A stretch of DNA of 56,770 nucleotides, taken from Prevotella sp. Its GTDB lineage: Bacteria; Bacteroidota; Bacteroidia; Bacteroidales; Bacteroidaceae. A program made the position numbers and the translations under genes. Positions 8,265-17,876 of this stretch are shown here, piece by piece. How positions within the stretch are numbered: position 1 is the first letter of the stretch; every line of letters starts with the position of its first letter. The notes under the pieces are model-generated. The model saw only the letters and a list, made by a program, of their open reading frames with translations. It was not told the origin of the DNA and did no database searches. The stretch is taken from assembly GCA_017410365.1 (NCBI GenBank), contig JAFQQY010000013.1, forward strand, positions 1 to 56,770, given 5' to 3'.

Positions 8265-11200
8265 ATGAATTTTAACAAATTTCTAAAGTCGCTGTTCGGA
8301 GACAAATCGACAAGAGACATGAAGCTCATACAACCGTTTGTCGAGAAGGTCAAGGTGGTTTATCCGGAAATACAGAAGCTGGACAACGACTCTCTGCGTG
8401 AACGCACAAAACAGATACAACAGCAGATACAGAACTCTGCAAACGAGCAAAAGGCAAAGATTGCCGAGCTAAAGGCAAAGATTGAAGACACGCCGATAGA
8501 AGAGCGCGTGGGCATCTTCAACCAGATAGACAAGATAGAAAAGGAAGTGCTGGAGATTTACGAAGGTGTATTGAACGAGGTCATGCCTGAGGTTTTCGCC
8601 ATCGTAAAGGATACAGCCAGACGCTTTGCCGAAAACGAAGAGACAATAGTTACGGCTACCGACTTCGATAGAGAACTGGCTGCCGACCCAAGAAAAGACT
8701 TCATCACAATAGACGGCGACAAGGCCATTTATCACAACCACTGGACAGCCGGAGGCAACGACCTCAAGTGGGAAATGGTTCACTACGACGTACAGCTGTT
8801 CGGAGGTACCGTTCTGCATCAGGGCAAGATAGCCGAAATGGCTACTGGTGAAGGTAAGACGCTCGTTGCCACATTGCCGGTGTTCCTCAATGCCCTCACA
8901 GGCAATGGCGTGCACGTGGTTACGGTGAACGACTATCTGGCAAAGCGTGACTCTGAGTGGATGGGTCCTCTCTATATGTTCCACGGATTGTCAGTGGATT
9001 GCATCGACAAGCATCAGCCAAACTCTGCGGCTCGTAGAAACGCTTATCGTGCAGACATTACGTTCGGTACCAACAACGAGTTCGGTTTCGACTACCTGCG
9101 CGACAACATGGCTACATCGCCTTCTGACTTGGTACAGCGTGCGCACAACTATGCCATCGTCGACGAGGTCGACTCTGTGCTTATCGACGACGCACGTACG
9201 CCGCTCATCATCTCAGGTCCTGTGCCAAAGGGCGACGTGCAGATGTTCGAAGAGTATCAGCCGCTGGTAGAGCGCCTCGTGGAAGTGCAGCGCAAGCTGG
9301 CCACACAATATCTGGCAGAGGCAAAGCAGAAGATTAACGAAGGAAAGGAAAAAAACAACAAGGAACTGACAGAAGAGGGTTTCTTGTCGCTATACCGCTC
9401 GCACAAGGCTCTGCCAAAGAACAAGCCGCTCATCAAGTATCTGTCTGAAGAGGGCATCAAGGCAGGCATGCTCAAGACCGAAGAGATATACATGGAGAAC
9501 AACAACCGAAGAATGCCTGAGGCGGTTGCTCCTCTGTACTTCGTAGTAGACGAGAAGCTGAACTCTTGCGACCTTACTGACAAGGGTACAGAATGGCTGG
9601 CAAATCAGGTTAACGACAACACGCTGTTCGTTCTTCCTGACATCACATCAGAACTCTCTGCTCTTGAGGCAAGCAGCCTCAGCGAGGAAGAGCGCCTGAG
9701 CAAGAAAGACGAGATGCTGAACCACTATGCCATACAGAGCGAGCGCGTGCACACTCTCCAGCAGTTGCTCAAGGCATACACCATGTTCAACAAGGACGAT
9801 GAGTATGTGGTTATAGATGGCGAGGTGAAAATCGTTGACGAGCAGACAGGCCGTATCATGGACGGACGCCGCTGGAGCGACGGCTTGCACCAGGCTGTAG
9901 AGGCAAAAGAGCACGTAAAGGTGGAAGCAGCCACACAGACATTCGCTACCATCACCTTGCAGAACTATTTCCGCATGTACCACAAGTTGTCTGGTATGAC
10001 CGGTACGGCATCGACAGAGGCTGGCGAGTTCTGGGACATCTACAAGCTCGACGTAGTGGAGATTCCTACAAACCGCCCTATCGCACGCCACGACTTGGAC
10101 GACCGCGTGTACAAGACTGCACGCGAGAAATACAACGCCGTTATCGAAGAGATTGAACTCATGCGCAATAGCGGGCGCCCTACCCTCGTCGGTACTACAT
10201 CGGTAGAAATATCTGAGCTGCTCTCTAAGATGCTCAACATGCGCAAGATTCCTCATCAGGTGCTCAACGCAAAGCTTCACCAGAAGGAGGCAGACATCGT
10301 GGCACTGGCAGGTCAGAGCGTAAACGGTCTTGGAGCCGTTACCATAGCAACCAACATGGCTGGTCGTGGTACCGACATCAAGCTCTCGGCAGAGGTTAAG
10401 GCCGCCGGAGGTCTTGCCATCATCGGTACAGAGAGACACGAAAGCCGCCGCGTCGACCGTCAGTTGCGTGGTCGTGCCGGACGTCAGGGCGACCCGGGTT
10501 CTTCTGTATTCTACGTATCGCTCGAAGACAAGCTGATGCGCTTGTTCGCATCTGAAAGAATTGCTTCGGTGATGGACAAGCTCGGATTCAAGGAAGGCGA
10601 GAGAATAGAATCTCCTATCATATCAAGAAGCATAGAAAGAGCACAGAAGAAGGTTGAGGAAAACCACTTCGGAGTGCGTAAGCGCCTGCTCGAATATGAC
10701 GACGTAATGAACAAGCAGCGTACCGTTGTATATGAGAAGCGCCGCCATGCTCTTATGGGAGAGCGCATCGGCATGGACATATCAAACATGCTTTGGGATC
10801 GCGTTACCAATATCATCGAGAAGAACGACTACGAGGGATGCCGCGAAGAGTTCTTCCACGTGTTCGCCATGGAAGTGCCATTCACAAGCAAGCAGTTTAC
10901 CGACGAGAAGCGCGATGTGCTTGAAGAGAATACATTCCAGGCGGTGCTCGAGAACTTCAACCGCAAGGCAGAGAAGATTCAGTCGGTGGCTTGGCCAATA
11001 ATCAAGCAAGTGTACGAGACACAGGGTGCTCTTTACGAGCGCATCATGGTGCCTATCACCGACGGAAGAAAGATGTACAACATACCTTGCAACCTCAAGG
11101 AGGCTTACGAGACAGAGTGCAAGAGCGTGGTTAAGGAGTTCCAGAGAGTGATTCTGCTGCACATCATAGACGAGTGTTGGAAGGAGAACCTCCGCGAACT

Positions 11201-11606
11201 TGACGAACTGAAGCATAGTGTTCAGAATGCTTCTTACGAGCAGAAAGACCCGTTGCTGATTTTCAAGCTCGAGAGTGTCAAGCTGTTTGACGGCATGGTA
11301 AACGCCATGAACAACCGCATTTCAAGCATTCTCATGAGAAGCGCTATTCCAGAGATGCAGCAGGAAGAGGTAAGAGAGGCGGCTCCAGAGCAGCCAACTC
11401 CTCGCCAGCAATATACTGAAAGCAAGCAGAATCTGGACGAAGAGCAACTGACCGACCCTAACCAGGCAGCTGCTGCTGCTCACGACACACGTGCTCAGCA
11501 ACCAAGAACACCTATCACAAAGGACAAACTGCCTGGTCGCAATGACCCATGTCCATGCGGCAGCGGTAAGAAATTCAAGAACTGCCACGGCAAAGGCTTA
11601 GTATAA
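8265..11606 (+). CDS. secA: Preprotein translocase ATPase SecA
   Basis: A 1113-residue SecA, the cytoplasmic motor that drives preproteins through SecYEG. Seen: Walker [15 protein letters not shown] (about residue 190), the [11 protein letters not shown] helicase motif, [15 protein letters not shown] (DEAD-like Walker B), [22 protein letters not shown] and the arginine-finger-type motif [14 protein letters not shown]. The C-terminal tail carries the zinc/SecB-binding motif [14 protein letters not shown]. It is about 200 residues longer than the E. coli protein, as usual in Bacteroidetes, with inserts in the N-terminal region and a long Gln/Ala-rich tail. Single gene unit with its own promoter and a strong terminator. 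Confidence 0.98.
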   Translation: MNFNKFLKSLFGDKSTRDMKLIQPFVEKVKVVYPEIQKLDNDSLRERTKQIQQQIQNSANEQKAKIAELKAKIEDTPIEERVGIFNQIDKIEKEVLEIYEGVLNEVMPEVFAIVKDTARRFAENEETIVTATDFDRELAADPRKDFITIDGDKAIYHNHWTAGGNDLKWEMVHYDVQLFGGTVLHQGKIAEMATGEGKTLVATLPVFLNALTGNGVHVVTVNDYLAKRDSEWMGPLYMFHGLSVDCIDKHQPNSAARRNAYRADITFGTNNEFGFDYLRDNMATSPSDLVQRAHNYAIVDEVDSVLIDDARTPLIISGPVPKGDVQMFEEYQPLVERLVEVQRKLATQYLAEAKQKINEGKEKNNKELTEEGFLSLYRSHKALPKNKPLIKYLSEEGIKAGMLKTEEIYMENNNRRMPEAVAPLYFVVDEKLNSCDLTDKGTEWLANQVNDNTLFVLPDITSELSALEASSLSEEERLSKKDEMLNHYAIQSERVHTLQQLLKAYTMFNKDDEYVVIDGEVKIVDEQTGRIMDGRRWSDGLHQAVEAKEHVKVEAATQTFATITLQNYFRMYHKLSGMTGTASTEAGEFWDIYKLDVVEIPTNRPIARHDLDDRVYKTAREKYNAVIEEIELMRNSGRPTLVGTTSVEISELLSKMLNMRKIPHQVLNAKLHQKEADIVALAGQSVNGLGAVTIATNMAGRGTDIKLSAEVKAAGGLAIIGTERHESRRVDRQLRGRAGRQGDPGSSVFYVSLEDKLMRLFASERIASVMDKLGFKEGERIESPIISRSIERAQKKVEENHFGVRKRLLEYDDVMNKQRTVVYEKRRHALMGERIGMDISNMLWDRVTNIIEKNDYEGCREEFFHVFAMEVPFTSKQFTDEKRDVLEENTFQAVLENFNRKAEKIQSVAWPIIKQVYETQGALYERIMVPITDGRKMYNIPCNLKEAYETECKSVVKEFQRVILLHIIDECWKENLRELDELKHSVQNASYEQKDPLLIFKLESVKLFDGMVNAMNNRISSILMRSAIPEMQQEEVREAAPEQPTPRQQYTESKQNLDEEQLTDPNQAAAAAHDTRAQQPRTPITKDKLPGRNDPCPCGSGKKFKNCHGKGLV

Positions 11607-11617
11607 AAACCAATCAA

Positions 11618-11655
11618 GGGCTGTGCTTGTTGACGATAAGCACAGTCCTTTTTAT
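11618..11655 (+). terminator. Rho-independent terminator of secA
   Basis: Arms 11618-11628 and 11638-11648 form an 11-bp stem (one G-U pair) with a 9-nt loop, followed directly by a TTTTTA tract. Strong terminator form between secA and the ABC gene. Confidence 0.85.
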
Positions 11656-11673
11656 TTATAAAAGACAAAAACT

Positions 11674-12402
11674 ATGATTAGAGTTAATAACATCAAAAAG
11701 CAATTCGGCGAAAAAACCGCCAGCAACATTTCTGACTTCACCATCAACGACGGTGATATTCTGGGTCTTGTGGGCAACAACGGAGCGGGAAAGACAACAT
11801 TGTTCAGAATGATTCTCGACCTGCTTAAAGCCGACGAGGGACACATCGAACTGGTGTGTACAGACAAGGAGGGCGTGAAGAAGCACATCAACGTTGCCGA
11901 AAGCGAGGAATGGAAAGAGTATATGGGTGCATATATCGACGACGGTTTCCTTATCGACTTCCTTACTCCTGAAGAATATTTCAACTTCTTGGGCAAGGTG
12001 TCGGGGTTGACTCAAGAGCAAGTGGACGAAAGACTCCAGAGATTCGAACAGCTCTCAAACGGCGAGATTTTCGGACAGAAAAAACTGATTCGCAACCTCT
12101 CTGCCGGCAACAAACATAAGGTGGGCATCATGTCGGCATTCCTGAACAACCCGCAAACAGTAATCCTCGACGAGCCTTTCAATTTCCTCGACCCTACAAG
12201 TCAGAACGTCCTGAAGCACATTATCACGGAATACAACAAGACAACGGGCGCTACCATCATCATAAGCAGCCATAATCTGTCGCACACGGTTGACATCAGC
12301 ACACGTATTGCGCTACTCGAAAACGGCGAGATAATACGCGACATCATAAACGAGGACAATAAAGCTGCTACCGAATTAGAAAGTTATTTCGACATAGAAT
12401 AG
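11674..12402 (+). CDS. ABC transporter ATP-binding protein
   Basis: A 242-residue ABC ATPase. Walker A GNNGAGKTTLF (about residue 34), a divergent signature NLSAGNKHKVGIM (about 143), Walker B TVILDEPFNFLDP (about 162) and a switch His in ISSHNLSH (about 197) are all present. The sequence is of the ABC-2/gliding GldA-like exporter type rather than an importer. No permease gene lies beside it: the next gene is feoB with its own promoter and the previous one is secA behind a terminator. Partner and substrate are unknown. Confidence 0.85.
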   Translation: MIRVNNIKKQFGEKTASNISDFTINDGDILGLVGNNGAGKTTLFRMILDLLKADEGHIELVCTDKEGVKKHINVAESEEWKEYMGAYIDDGFLIDFLTPEEYFNFLGKVSGLTQEQVDERLQRFEQLSNGEIFGQKKLIRNLSAGNKHKVGIMSAFLNNPQTVILDEPFNFLDPTSQNVLKHIITEYNKTTGATIIISSHNLSHTVDISTRIALLENGEIIRDIINEDNKAATELESYFDIE

Positions 12403-12469
12403 CATCATCATTTTTAGGTATTTTACACTTGCGGAGTACGATATTTTCTTATTTATTATCGTAAATTAC

Positions 12470-12477
12470 TAACTTTG
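12470..12477 (+). promoter_or_regulatory. Promoter -7 element for feoB
   Basis: TAACTTTG 22 nt before the feoB ATG. Just upstream a short inverted repeat (ACGATA near 12439 and TATCGT near 12456) may be an operator; no match to a known Fur box could be made by eye. Confidence 0.55.
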
Positions 12478-12499
12478 CATTAAAATATTATTCAAATAA

Positions 12500-15028
12500 A
12501 TGAAACTATCTGAATTAAATACTGGCGAGAAGGGAGTAATTGTCAAAGTGCTAGGGCACGGAGGCTTCCGCAAGAGAATCATTGAAATGGGATTCATCAA
12601 GGGCAAGCAGGTTGAGGTATTGCTCAATGCCCCGCTTCAAGACCCTGTGAAATACAAGATTATGGGATATGAGGTTTCGCTGAGGCATAGCGAAGCCGAA
12701 ATGATAGAAGTGATTTCTGAACAGGAAGCAAAGCTGATGGAAGAAAGCACTTCGGTAGATGTGAACAACAAGAACCTGGAAGAAATTCCGCTGACGGAGC
12801 AACAACTGAAAAGGGCGGCCTTGAAAAAGCGCCGAATAATAAACGTTGCTCTTGTGGGAAATCCGAATTGCGGAAAGACATCGCTCTTCAACATCGCATC
12901 AGGAGCTCACGAAAGAGTTGGCAACTACTCAGGCGTTACCGTAGATGCCAAAGAGGGAAAGGCGTCTTTTGAGGGTTATGAGTTCCATCTTGTCGACCTT
13001 CCCGGCACATACTCGCTTTCGGCTTATAGCCCTGAAGAGCTATACGTGAGAAAGCAAATCATAGAACAGACACCTGACATCGTTATCAACGTGCTCGACT
13101 CAAGCAATCTTGAGCGAAATCTGTATCTGACAACACAGCTCGTAGACATGAACCTGCGCGTGGTGTGCGCACTTAACATGTACGATGAGTTTGAGGACAG
13201 GGGCGACAAGCTTGACTACAAGAAACTGGCACAGCTCTTCGGAGTGCCGATGATACCTACCGTATTCAAGTCGGGCAAGGGTATCGACTTGCTCTTCCAC
13301 ATCATCATCAACATGTACGAAGGCGTTGACTTCATTGACAAAGACGGAAACATCAACCCTGAAGTTGCCGCCGACATACAGAACTGGCACGACAGCTACG
13401 GCAAGAAGCACGATGCTGACCATAGCGAAGACTTTGCCAACGGCAGCCGCCCTGTGAACAGCGTGTACAGACATATACACCTGAACCACGGTTCGCTGAT
13501 TGAAAGCAGCATAGACAAGATAAAGGACGAGCTGGCTGTAGACGAAATAATACGCCATAAGTATTCGTTAAGATACCTTGCCATCAAGTTGCTGGAAAGA
13601 GATTCCGAGGCGGAGAGCATCATCAACGGCTTGCCTAACGCAAGCAAGATTCTGCAATTGCGCGACACAGAGGCAAACAAGATAAAGAAAGAAACGAAAG
13701 AAGATAGCGAGACGGCTATCATGGATGCCAAATACGGATTTATCCATGGTGCCCTGCAAGAAGCCGGCTACATGCAAGGCGAAGAGAAAGACACCTATCA
13801 GGTAACGAAAGTGCTTGACAAGATAATTACCAACAAGTTCATCGGTTTCCCGCTTTTCTTCCTTATCCTATATGTGATGTTCGAGGTAACATTCACATTA
13901 GGCGCCTACCCTATGGATTGGATTGATGCCGGCATAGGCATGCTGGGCGAATGGCTGAGCACAACGATGCCCGACGGACCTCTGAAAGCAATGATTATCG
14001 ACGGAATAATAGGCGGTGTGGGTTCGGTAATCATCTTCTTGCCTCAGATTCTTATCCTCTATGCATTCATATCTTTCATGGAAGATACAGGATATATGGC
14101 TCGCGCCGCATTCATCATGGACAAGGTGATGCACAAGATGGGGCTTCACGGAAAATCGTTCATACCGCTGATTATGGGATTCGGCTGCAACGTGCCTGCC
14201 ATAACAGCCACACGCACCATCGAGAGCCACCGCTCAAGACTCATAACGATGCTCGTGCTGCCGCTAATGAGCTGTTCGGCGCGCCTGCCTGTCTACATAA
14301 TGATTATCGGCACTTTCTTTGCCGTGAAATACCAAAGCCTCATCATGATTTCATTATATGCCATCGGCATTCTCCTGTCTGTAATCATGAGCCGCATATT
14401 CAGTCGTTGGCTGATAAAGGGCGAAGACACTCCGTTCGTTATGGAGCTGCCTCCTTACCGCTTCCCTACGGCAAAGGCTACGTTGCGCCATACATGGCAG
14501 AAAGGCAAGCAATATCTGAAGAAGATGGGAGGCATCATTCTCGTGGCAAGCATCATCGTATGGGCATTGGGTTATTTCCCGCACAACGAGCAACTGAGCG
14601 AGCAAGAGCAGCAGGAGCAGAGCTACATAGGACAGCTGGGCAAGGCTATCGAACCGGTTTTCGAGGCACAAGGCTTTGATTGGAAACTCGATGTAGGTCT
14701 TATAGCGGGTGTAGGTGCCAAGGAGATTGTAGCTTCAACACTTGGAGTGCTATACAGTGGCGACGACAGCGTGGCTGACGATACGGCAGAAGATAATAGT
14801 GACAAATATGCCGACCTCTACAACAAGATGAGTGCAGACGGCATCACGCCGCTCATAGCATTCTGCTACTTGTTGTTCGTGCTGATATATTTCCCTTGCA
14901 TTGCCGTAATTGCTGCCATCAAGAACGAGAGCGGCTCTTGGAAATGGGCAATATTCGGCGGAGCATATACAACTGCTCTCGCATGGATTATTTCGGCTCT
15001 TGTATATCAGATTGGTTCGTTGTTCTAA
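12500..15028 (+). CDS. feoB: Ferrous iron transporter, FeoA-FeoB fusion
   Basis: An 842-residue inner membrane Fe2+ transporter. Residues 1-75 are a FeoA (SH3-like) domain (LNTGEKGVIVKVLGHGGFRKRIIEMGFIKG), which is fused to the FeoB GTPase: G1 GNPNCGKTSLFN (about 119), G3 DLPGTYSLSAYSPEE, G4 NMYDEF. A long helical linker then leads to the transmembrane part with two gate repeats (GYMARAAFIMD...GFGCNVPAI, and a second Gate near YIMIIGTFF) and C-terminal TM helices. Fusion of FeoA to FeoB is common in Bacteroidetes. No feoC is present. It is monocistronic with its own promoter; likely iron-regulated, though no operator could be assigned. Confidence 0.96.
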   Translation: MKLSELNTGEKGVIVKVLGHGGFRKRIIEMGFIKGKQVEVLLNAPLQDPVKYKIMGYEVSLRHSEAEMIEVISEQEAKLMEESTSVDVNNKNLEEIPLTEQQLKRAALKKRRIINVALVGNPNCGKTSLFNIASGAHERVGNYSGVTVDAKEGKASFEGYEFHLVDLPGTYSLSAYSPEELYVRKQIIEQTPDIVINVLDSSNLERNLYLTTQLVDMNLRVVCALNMYDEFEDRGDKLDYKKLAQLFGVPMIPTVFKSGKGIDLLFHIIINMYEGVDFIDKDGNINPEVAADIQNWHDSYGKKHDADHSEDFANGSRPVNSVYRHIHLNHGSLIESSIDKIKDELAVDEIIRHKYSLRYLAIKLLERDSEAESIINGLPNASKILQLRDTEANKIKKETKEDSETAIMDAKYGFIHGALQEAGYMQGEEKDTYQVTKVLDKIITNKFIGFPLFFLILYVMFEVTFTLGAYPMDWIDAGIGMLGEWLSTTMPDGPLKAMIIDGIIGGVGSVIIFLPQILILYAFISFMEDTGYMARAAFIMDKVMHKMGLHGKSFIPLIMGFGCNVPAITATRTIESHRSRLITMLVLPLMSCSARLPVYIMIIGTFFAVKYQSLIMISLYAIGILLSVIMSRIFSRWLIKGEDTPFVMELPPYRFPTAKATLRHTWQKGKQYLKKMGGIILVASIIVWALGYFPHNEQLSEQEQQEQSYIGQLGKAIEPVFEAQGFDWKLDVGLIAGVGAKEIVASTLGVLYSGDDSVADDTAEDNSDKYADLYNKMSADGITPLIAFCYLLFVLIYFPCIAVIAAIKNESGSWKWAIFGGAYTTALAWIISALVYQIGSLF

Positions 15029-15084
15029 GGAAGAGTTGAAGGATTGAAGAGAAATTGTGACTTGACGACTGGCGGCGAGAGCAA

Positions 15085-15723
15085 CTAGCAGTCGCCGCCA
15101 TCAGGCAGGATATGCTCTTTCAGTACCAAGGACACCAGCGCCACCGTGTTTTTCACCCCAAACTTGGCCAACAGCCGCTTCCGATACCATTTCACGGTAT
15201 CAACGCTGAGGTGCATGCGGTCGGCAATCTCCGGATTGGAGCACCCCTTACAAACATCATAGAGAATACGCTGTTCCGGAATGGTGAGGCGCACGGCCTT
15301 GCTGGCAGACTGCCAGATGATGGCTTCTACCGCAGGACTGATGTAGCGCTGCCCTTTCCATACTTGTTCTATGGCGGTGATGAGTTCGTCGATAGGGGCA
15401 CTTTTCAGCACATAGCCATGAACGCCGCTCTCCAGCATCCGCCTTATAACGCTATATTCGTCGTGGATGGTGACAGCGACTATCCTGACTTTGGGGAACT
15501 CAGTCGTGACCCATTGGCAGAATGTCGTACCGTCGCCATCGGGCATGGAGATGTCAAGCAGCAGCACGTCCGGACAGCGTTCCAGCATCGCAAGTCGACA
15601 GTCATTGAGTGTTGTGAAACAGCGGCTGACATGTACGGTATCGCTATGGTTGACGGCATCCGTCAGTCCTTCGTTGAACATCGTGTGGTCATCTACGATA
15701 TACACATCTATCTTATATTTCAT
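15085..15723 (-). CDS. NarL/LuxR-type response regulator (pair 1)
   Basis: A 212-residue regulator. N-terminal receiver domain has the acidic pair VDDH (about residue 10), the phosphoacceptor Asp in DVLLLDISMPDGDG (about 56) and the Lys in YVLKSAP (about 106). The C-terminal LuxR HTH (residues about 148-205) reads LTIPEQRILYDVCKGCSNPEIADRM followed by recognition helix VDTVKWYRKRL. The start ATG at 15723 overlaps the kinase stop by 4 nt (ATGA), so the two are translationally coupled and surely cognate. An 8-bp GC stem (15071-15078 with 15092-15099) overlaps the 3' end. It is a close paralogue of the regulator at 22193. Confidence 0.92.
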   Translation of the reverse strand: MKYKIDVYIVDDHTMFNEGLTDAVNHSDTVHVSRCFTTLNDCRLAMLERCPDVLLLDISMPDGDGTTFCQWVTTEFPKVRIVAVTIHDEYSVIRRMLESGVHGYVLKSAPIDELITAIEQVWKGQRYISPAVEAIIWQSASKAVRLTIPEQRILYDVCKGCSNPEIADRMHLSVDTVKWYRKRLLAKFGVKNTVALVSLVLKEHILPDGGDC

Positions 15724-17588
15724 AATGGCAATGTGAGGTTGATTTCTGTTCCTTCGTTTTCGCCGGAAACTATCCGTAGTGTTCCGTGGTAGGGTTCTAT
15801 ACGCTCGCGGATATTTTGTAAGCCCATGCCGTTTCCGTCACCCATTCCCTTACCGTTGTCGCTGACGGTGAGTGTCACTTCGTGCGCCGTCTGCATCAGC
15901 TGGATGTCAATATGGGTAGCCTCGGCGTACTTCATGGCATTGTTCACCAGTTCGTAGGCACAGCGGTAGAGCGTCAGTTCCCACTCTTTGCTGAGTCGGA
16001 TGTCGCCGTATGTCTGGAATGCTGCGCCTGGAACGGAGCGTGCAAAGTCGCGAAGGGCTGACACCAGTCCCCCTCGCAACAACTCCTCAGGCATCAGATG
16101 GTGCGAGATGCGGCGCAGCTCGGTATGCGTCGTGTCAAGCAGCCGCAAAGTCTCGTTATTGCTCGCGTTTCCCCCTATTTTCAGCCGCAACAACGACAGC
16201 ATGCCCCCCAGCGAGTCGTGCAGGTCGCGAGCCAGGATATGTCGCTCTTTCGCCTCTGTCTCTAACGCCACCTTGGCGGCCAGAAGTGCTTTCTGCCGAC
16301 GGTGAGCCAGATGCAAATAGACCATCAAGGTTACGGCTGCGGCCAGCAGCGCTACGGCCAGGCACAACAGCCATCGCCAGAGCCGCTGCTCGCTGGCCAG
16401 TTGTGCTATCCGGGCCTCCTTCTTTTCCGTTTCGTAGAGTACCTCCATCTGCGAGAGACCGCTCTGATAGTGGTCGGTGGCATAGCGGTTCATCAGGTCG
16501 TATGCCTTGTTCATATACTCGCGCGCCCTGGTCTTGTCACCTAATTCTGCGTATATCTCTGCCAGCAGCATATAGTCGCTTTTGTCGGCAATGGTCGCTG
16601 CGGAATCGGGGCGTACGCTCTTCAACCCATAATCCAGCGCCTCTTGCCATCGCCGCTCAGCCATCGCCACCTCGCAGGCAGCCATATACACCTCGCTGAC
16701 ATCGTCGAACATGATTTCCTGGGGGATATTCTCCAATGCTTCTTGCACGCACACCTTGGCCTTCTCCACCTCTTCATGACCCTCCATGAGCAGTATGCGG
16801 GCTTTCAAGGATAGCGTATAGACAAACACTGTGGGGTCTTCCTTGCGGTGCGCCTTGTAGTAGGACAGAGCCAAGTCTGCCGCTTGCAGGGCTTTGTCAT
16901 AGTCGCCCGTCTGGTAGTAGATGCCTGCGAGTCCCTTTCTGGGCATCGTTATCATCAGTGAGTCGCCCGATGCTTCTGCTTTCTCGATGGCTTTCAGGTA
17001 GTTGCGCTCTGCCTCCTGCCAGTTGCCCATCTGGCCGTACAGCTCACCTATATTATAATAGAGCGCCACCTGACTCTCCCACCAGTCGTACTTCTCGAAG
17101 ATGGGCAGTGCCCGCTGGTAGTAGTGGATGGCCAGATGTGCCTTGTCCTGCATGTTATAGACATTGCCCAGACTACCGTAGATGACGGAGCGGGCATCGT
17201 CAATGGTCTTCGCGTCATAGCGGCTCTGCGTGGTCATGGTGTCGATGACGGCTAACGCTTGTTGATACAGACCGATGGCTTCGTCATACTCCTCGCGTCC
17301 ATAGTGCATCTGTGCGAAATGCCGTATCACGTTCTGCCGCACGTACAGCCCGTCCTGCTGATAGCTCAGGGCCAGCGCCTTACGTCCGTAGTATTCGGCT
17401 TTCTCGTCGTCGTAGGGCAGCCAGCCACGCATCAGCTCGTCGTAGGCACGCAGCAGGTCATCGCCCTTGGGCGGGTGCTCGCTCTTCAGCGCAGCCTCCA
17501 AGGAGTCCACGCGGGCGTTGCGATGGTCGTTGTAGGCTTGGGCCGCAAGGCTGACCGCCAGCCATAGTGTCAGGTACAGGTATCTCAT
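15720..17588 (-). CDS. TPR-sensor histidine kinase (pair 1)
   Basis: A 622-residue sensor kinase. Signal peptide (MRYLYLTLWLAVSLAAQA), a periplasmic tetratricopeptide-repeat sensor (about residues 20-390, e.g. AIHYYQRALPIFEKYDWW, NYLKAIEKAEASGDS), one TM helix (WLLCLAVALLAAAVTLMVYL), then a HisKA_3 dimerisation domain with phosphoacceptor His in ILARDLHDSLGGML and a HATPase domain (YRCAYELVNNAMKYA N-box, VSDNGKGMGDGNGMGLQNI G-boxes). The ATG at 17588 is preferred to 17639 because it starts the signal peptide and lies 8 nt after the promoter -7 element. Paralogue of 20307-22196 and of the truncated copy at 23847-24020. Unlike those, it has no divergent LRR gene. Confidence 0.92.
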   Translation of the reverse strand: MRYLYLTLWLAVSLAAQAYNDHRNARVDSLEAALKSEHPPKGDDLLRAYDELMRGWLPYDDEKAEYYGRKALALSYQQDGLYVRQNVIRHFAQMHYGREEYDEAIGLYQQALAVIDTMTTQSRYDAKTIDDARSVIYGSLGNVYNMQDKAHLAIHYYQRALPIFEKYDWWESQVALYYNIGELYGQMGNWQEAERNYLKAIEKAEASGDSLMITMPRKGLAGIYYQTGDYDKALQAADLALSYYKAHRKEDPTVFVYTLSLKARILLMEGHEEVEKAKVCVQEALENIPQEIMFDDVSEVYMAACEVAMAERRWQEALDYGLKSVRPDSAATIADKSDYMLLAEIYAELGDKTRAREYMNKAYDLMNRYATDHYQSGLSQMEVLYETEKKEARIAQLASEQRLWRWLLCLAVALLAAAVTLMVYLHLAHRRQKALLAAKVALETEAKERHILARDLHDSLGGMLSLLRLKIGGNASNNETLRLLDTTHTELRRISHHLMPEELLRGGLVSALRDFARSVPGAAFQTYGDIRLSKEWELTLYRCAYELVNNAMKYAEATHIDIQLMQTAHEVTLTVSDNGKGMGDGNGMGLQNIRERIEPYHGTLRIVSGENEGTEINLTLPL

Positions 17589-17596
17589 ATTGTCTG

Positions 17597-17604
17597 CAAA
17601 GATA
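17597..17604 (-). promoter_or_regulatory. Promoter -7 element for kinase 1
   Basis: TATCTTTG on the minus strand, exactly 8 nt before the ATG at 17588. The same 8-nt distance occurs in both paralogous kinase genes. The predicted 5' leader is only a few nucleotides. Confidence 0.65.
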
Positions 17605-17740
17605 CAATATTCTTTCCATAACTTTGTCAGAAATCGCAATCTTTCTTATCTAAAGGCAGTTTGGGAGATTGAGTAAAAAATGGGTTACGATATAGAGACC
17701 GTACTCACTTCTCCGAACTGCTACAAATTGCTTCAATGAA

Positions 17741-17794
17741 CACCCGATGACGGGTCACCAGCCTTGTTGTGACTCATCATCGGGTGCAAAGGTA
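17741..17794 (-). ncRNA. Stem-loop directly behind a promoter element; possible small RNA
   Basis: Arms 17741-17758 and 17769-17786 form an 18-bp stem with two mismatches and a 10-nt loop. Immediately upstream on the minus strand is TACCTTTG (17787-17794), a good -7 element, so a transcript would start at the foot of this hairpin and run towards kinase 1. It could be a small RNA, a 5' structure, or a terminator for the upstream LRR gene (no U tract follows). Nothing else was seen in 17605-17876. Confidence 0.4.
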
Positions 17795-17876
17795 CGAATA
17801 AAAGTTAAGATTATCGTCTGTTTTGAATGTTTTTTCTTCTTGCTACAGATTTAGATTTCTTTATATCTCTTGAAAA

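Noticed and set aside
9648-10439. 263-codon antisense frame in secA
   Set aside because: Shadow of a conserved secA region; no independent signals.
13951-14679. Open frame of 242 codons overlapping feoB
   Set aside because: Shifted-frame shadow of the feoB membrane domain; His/Arg-rich without domain, promoter or start signal.
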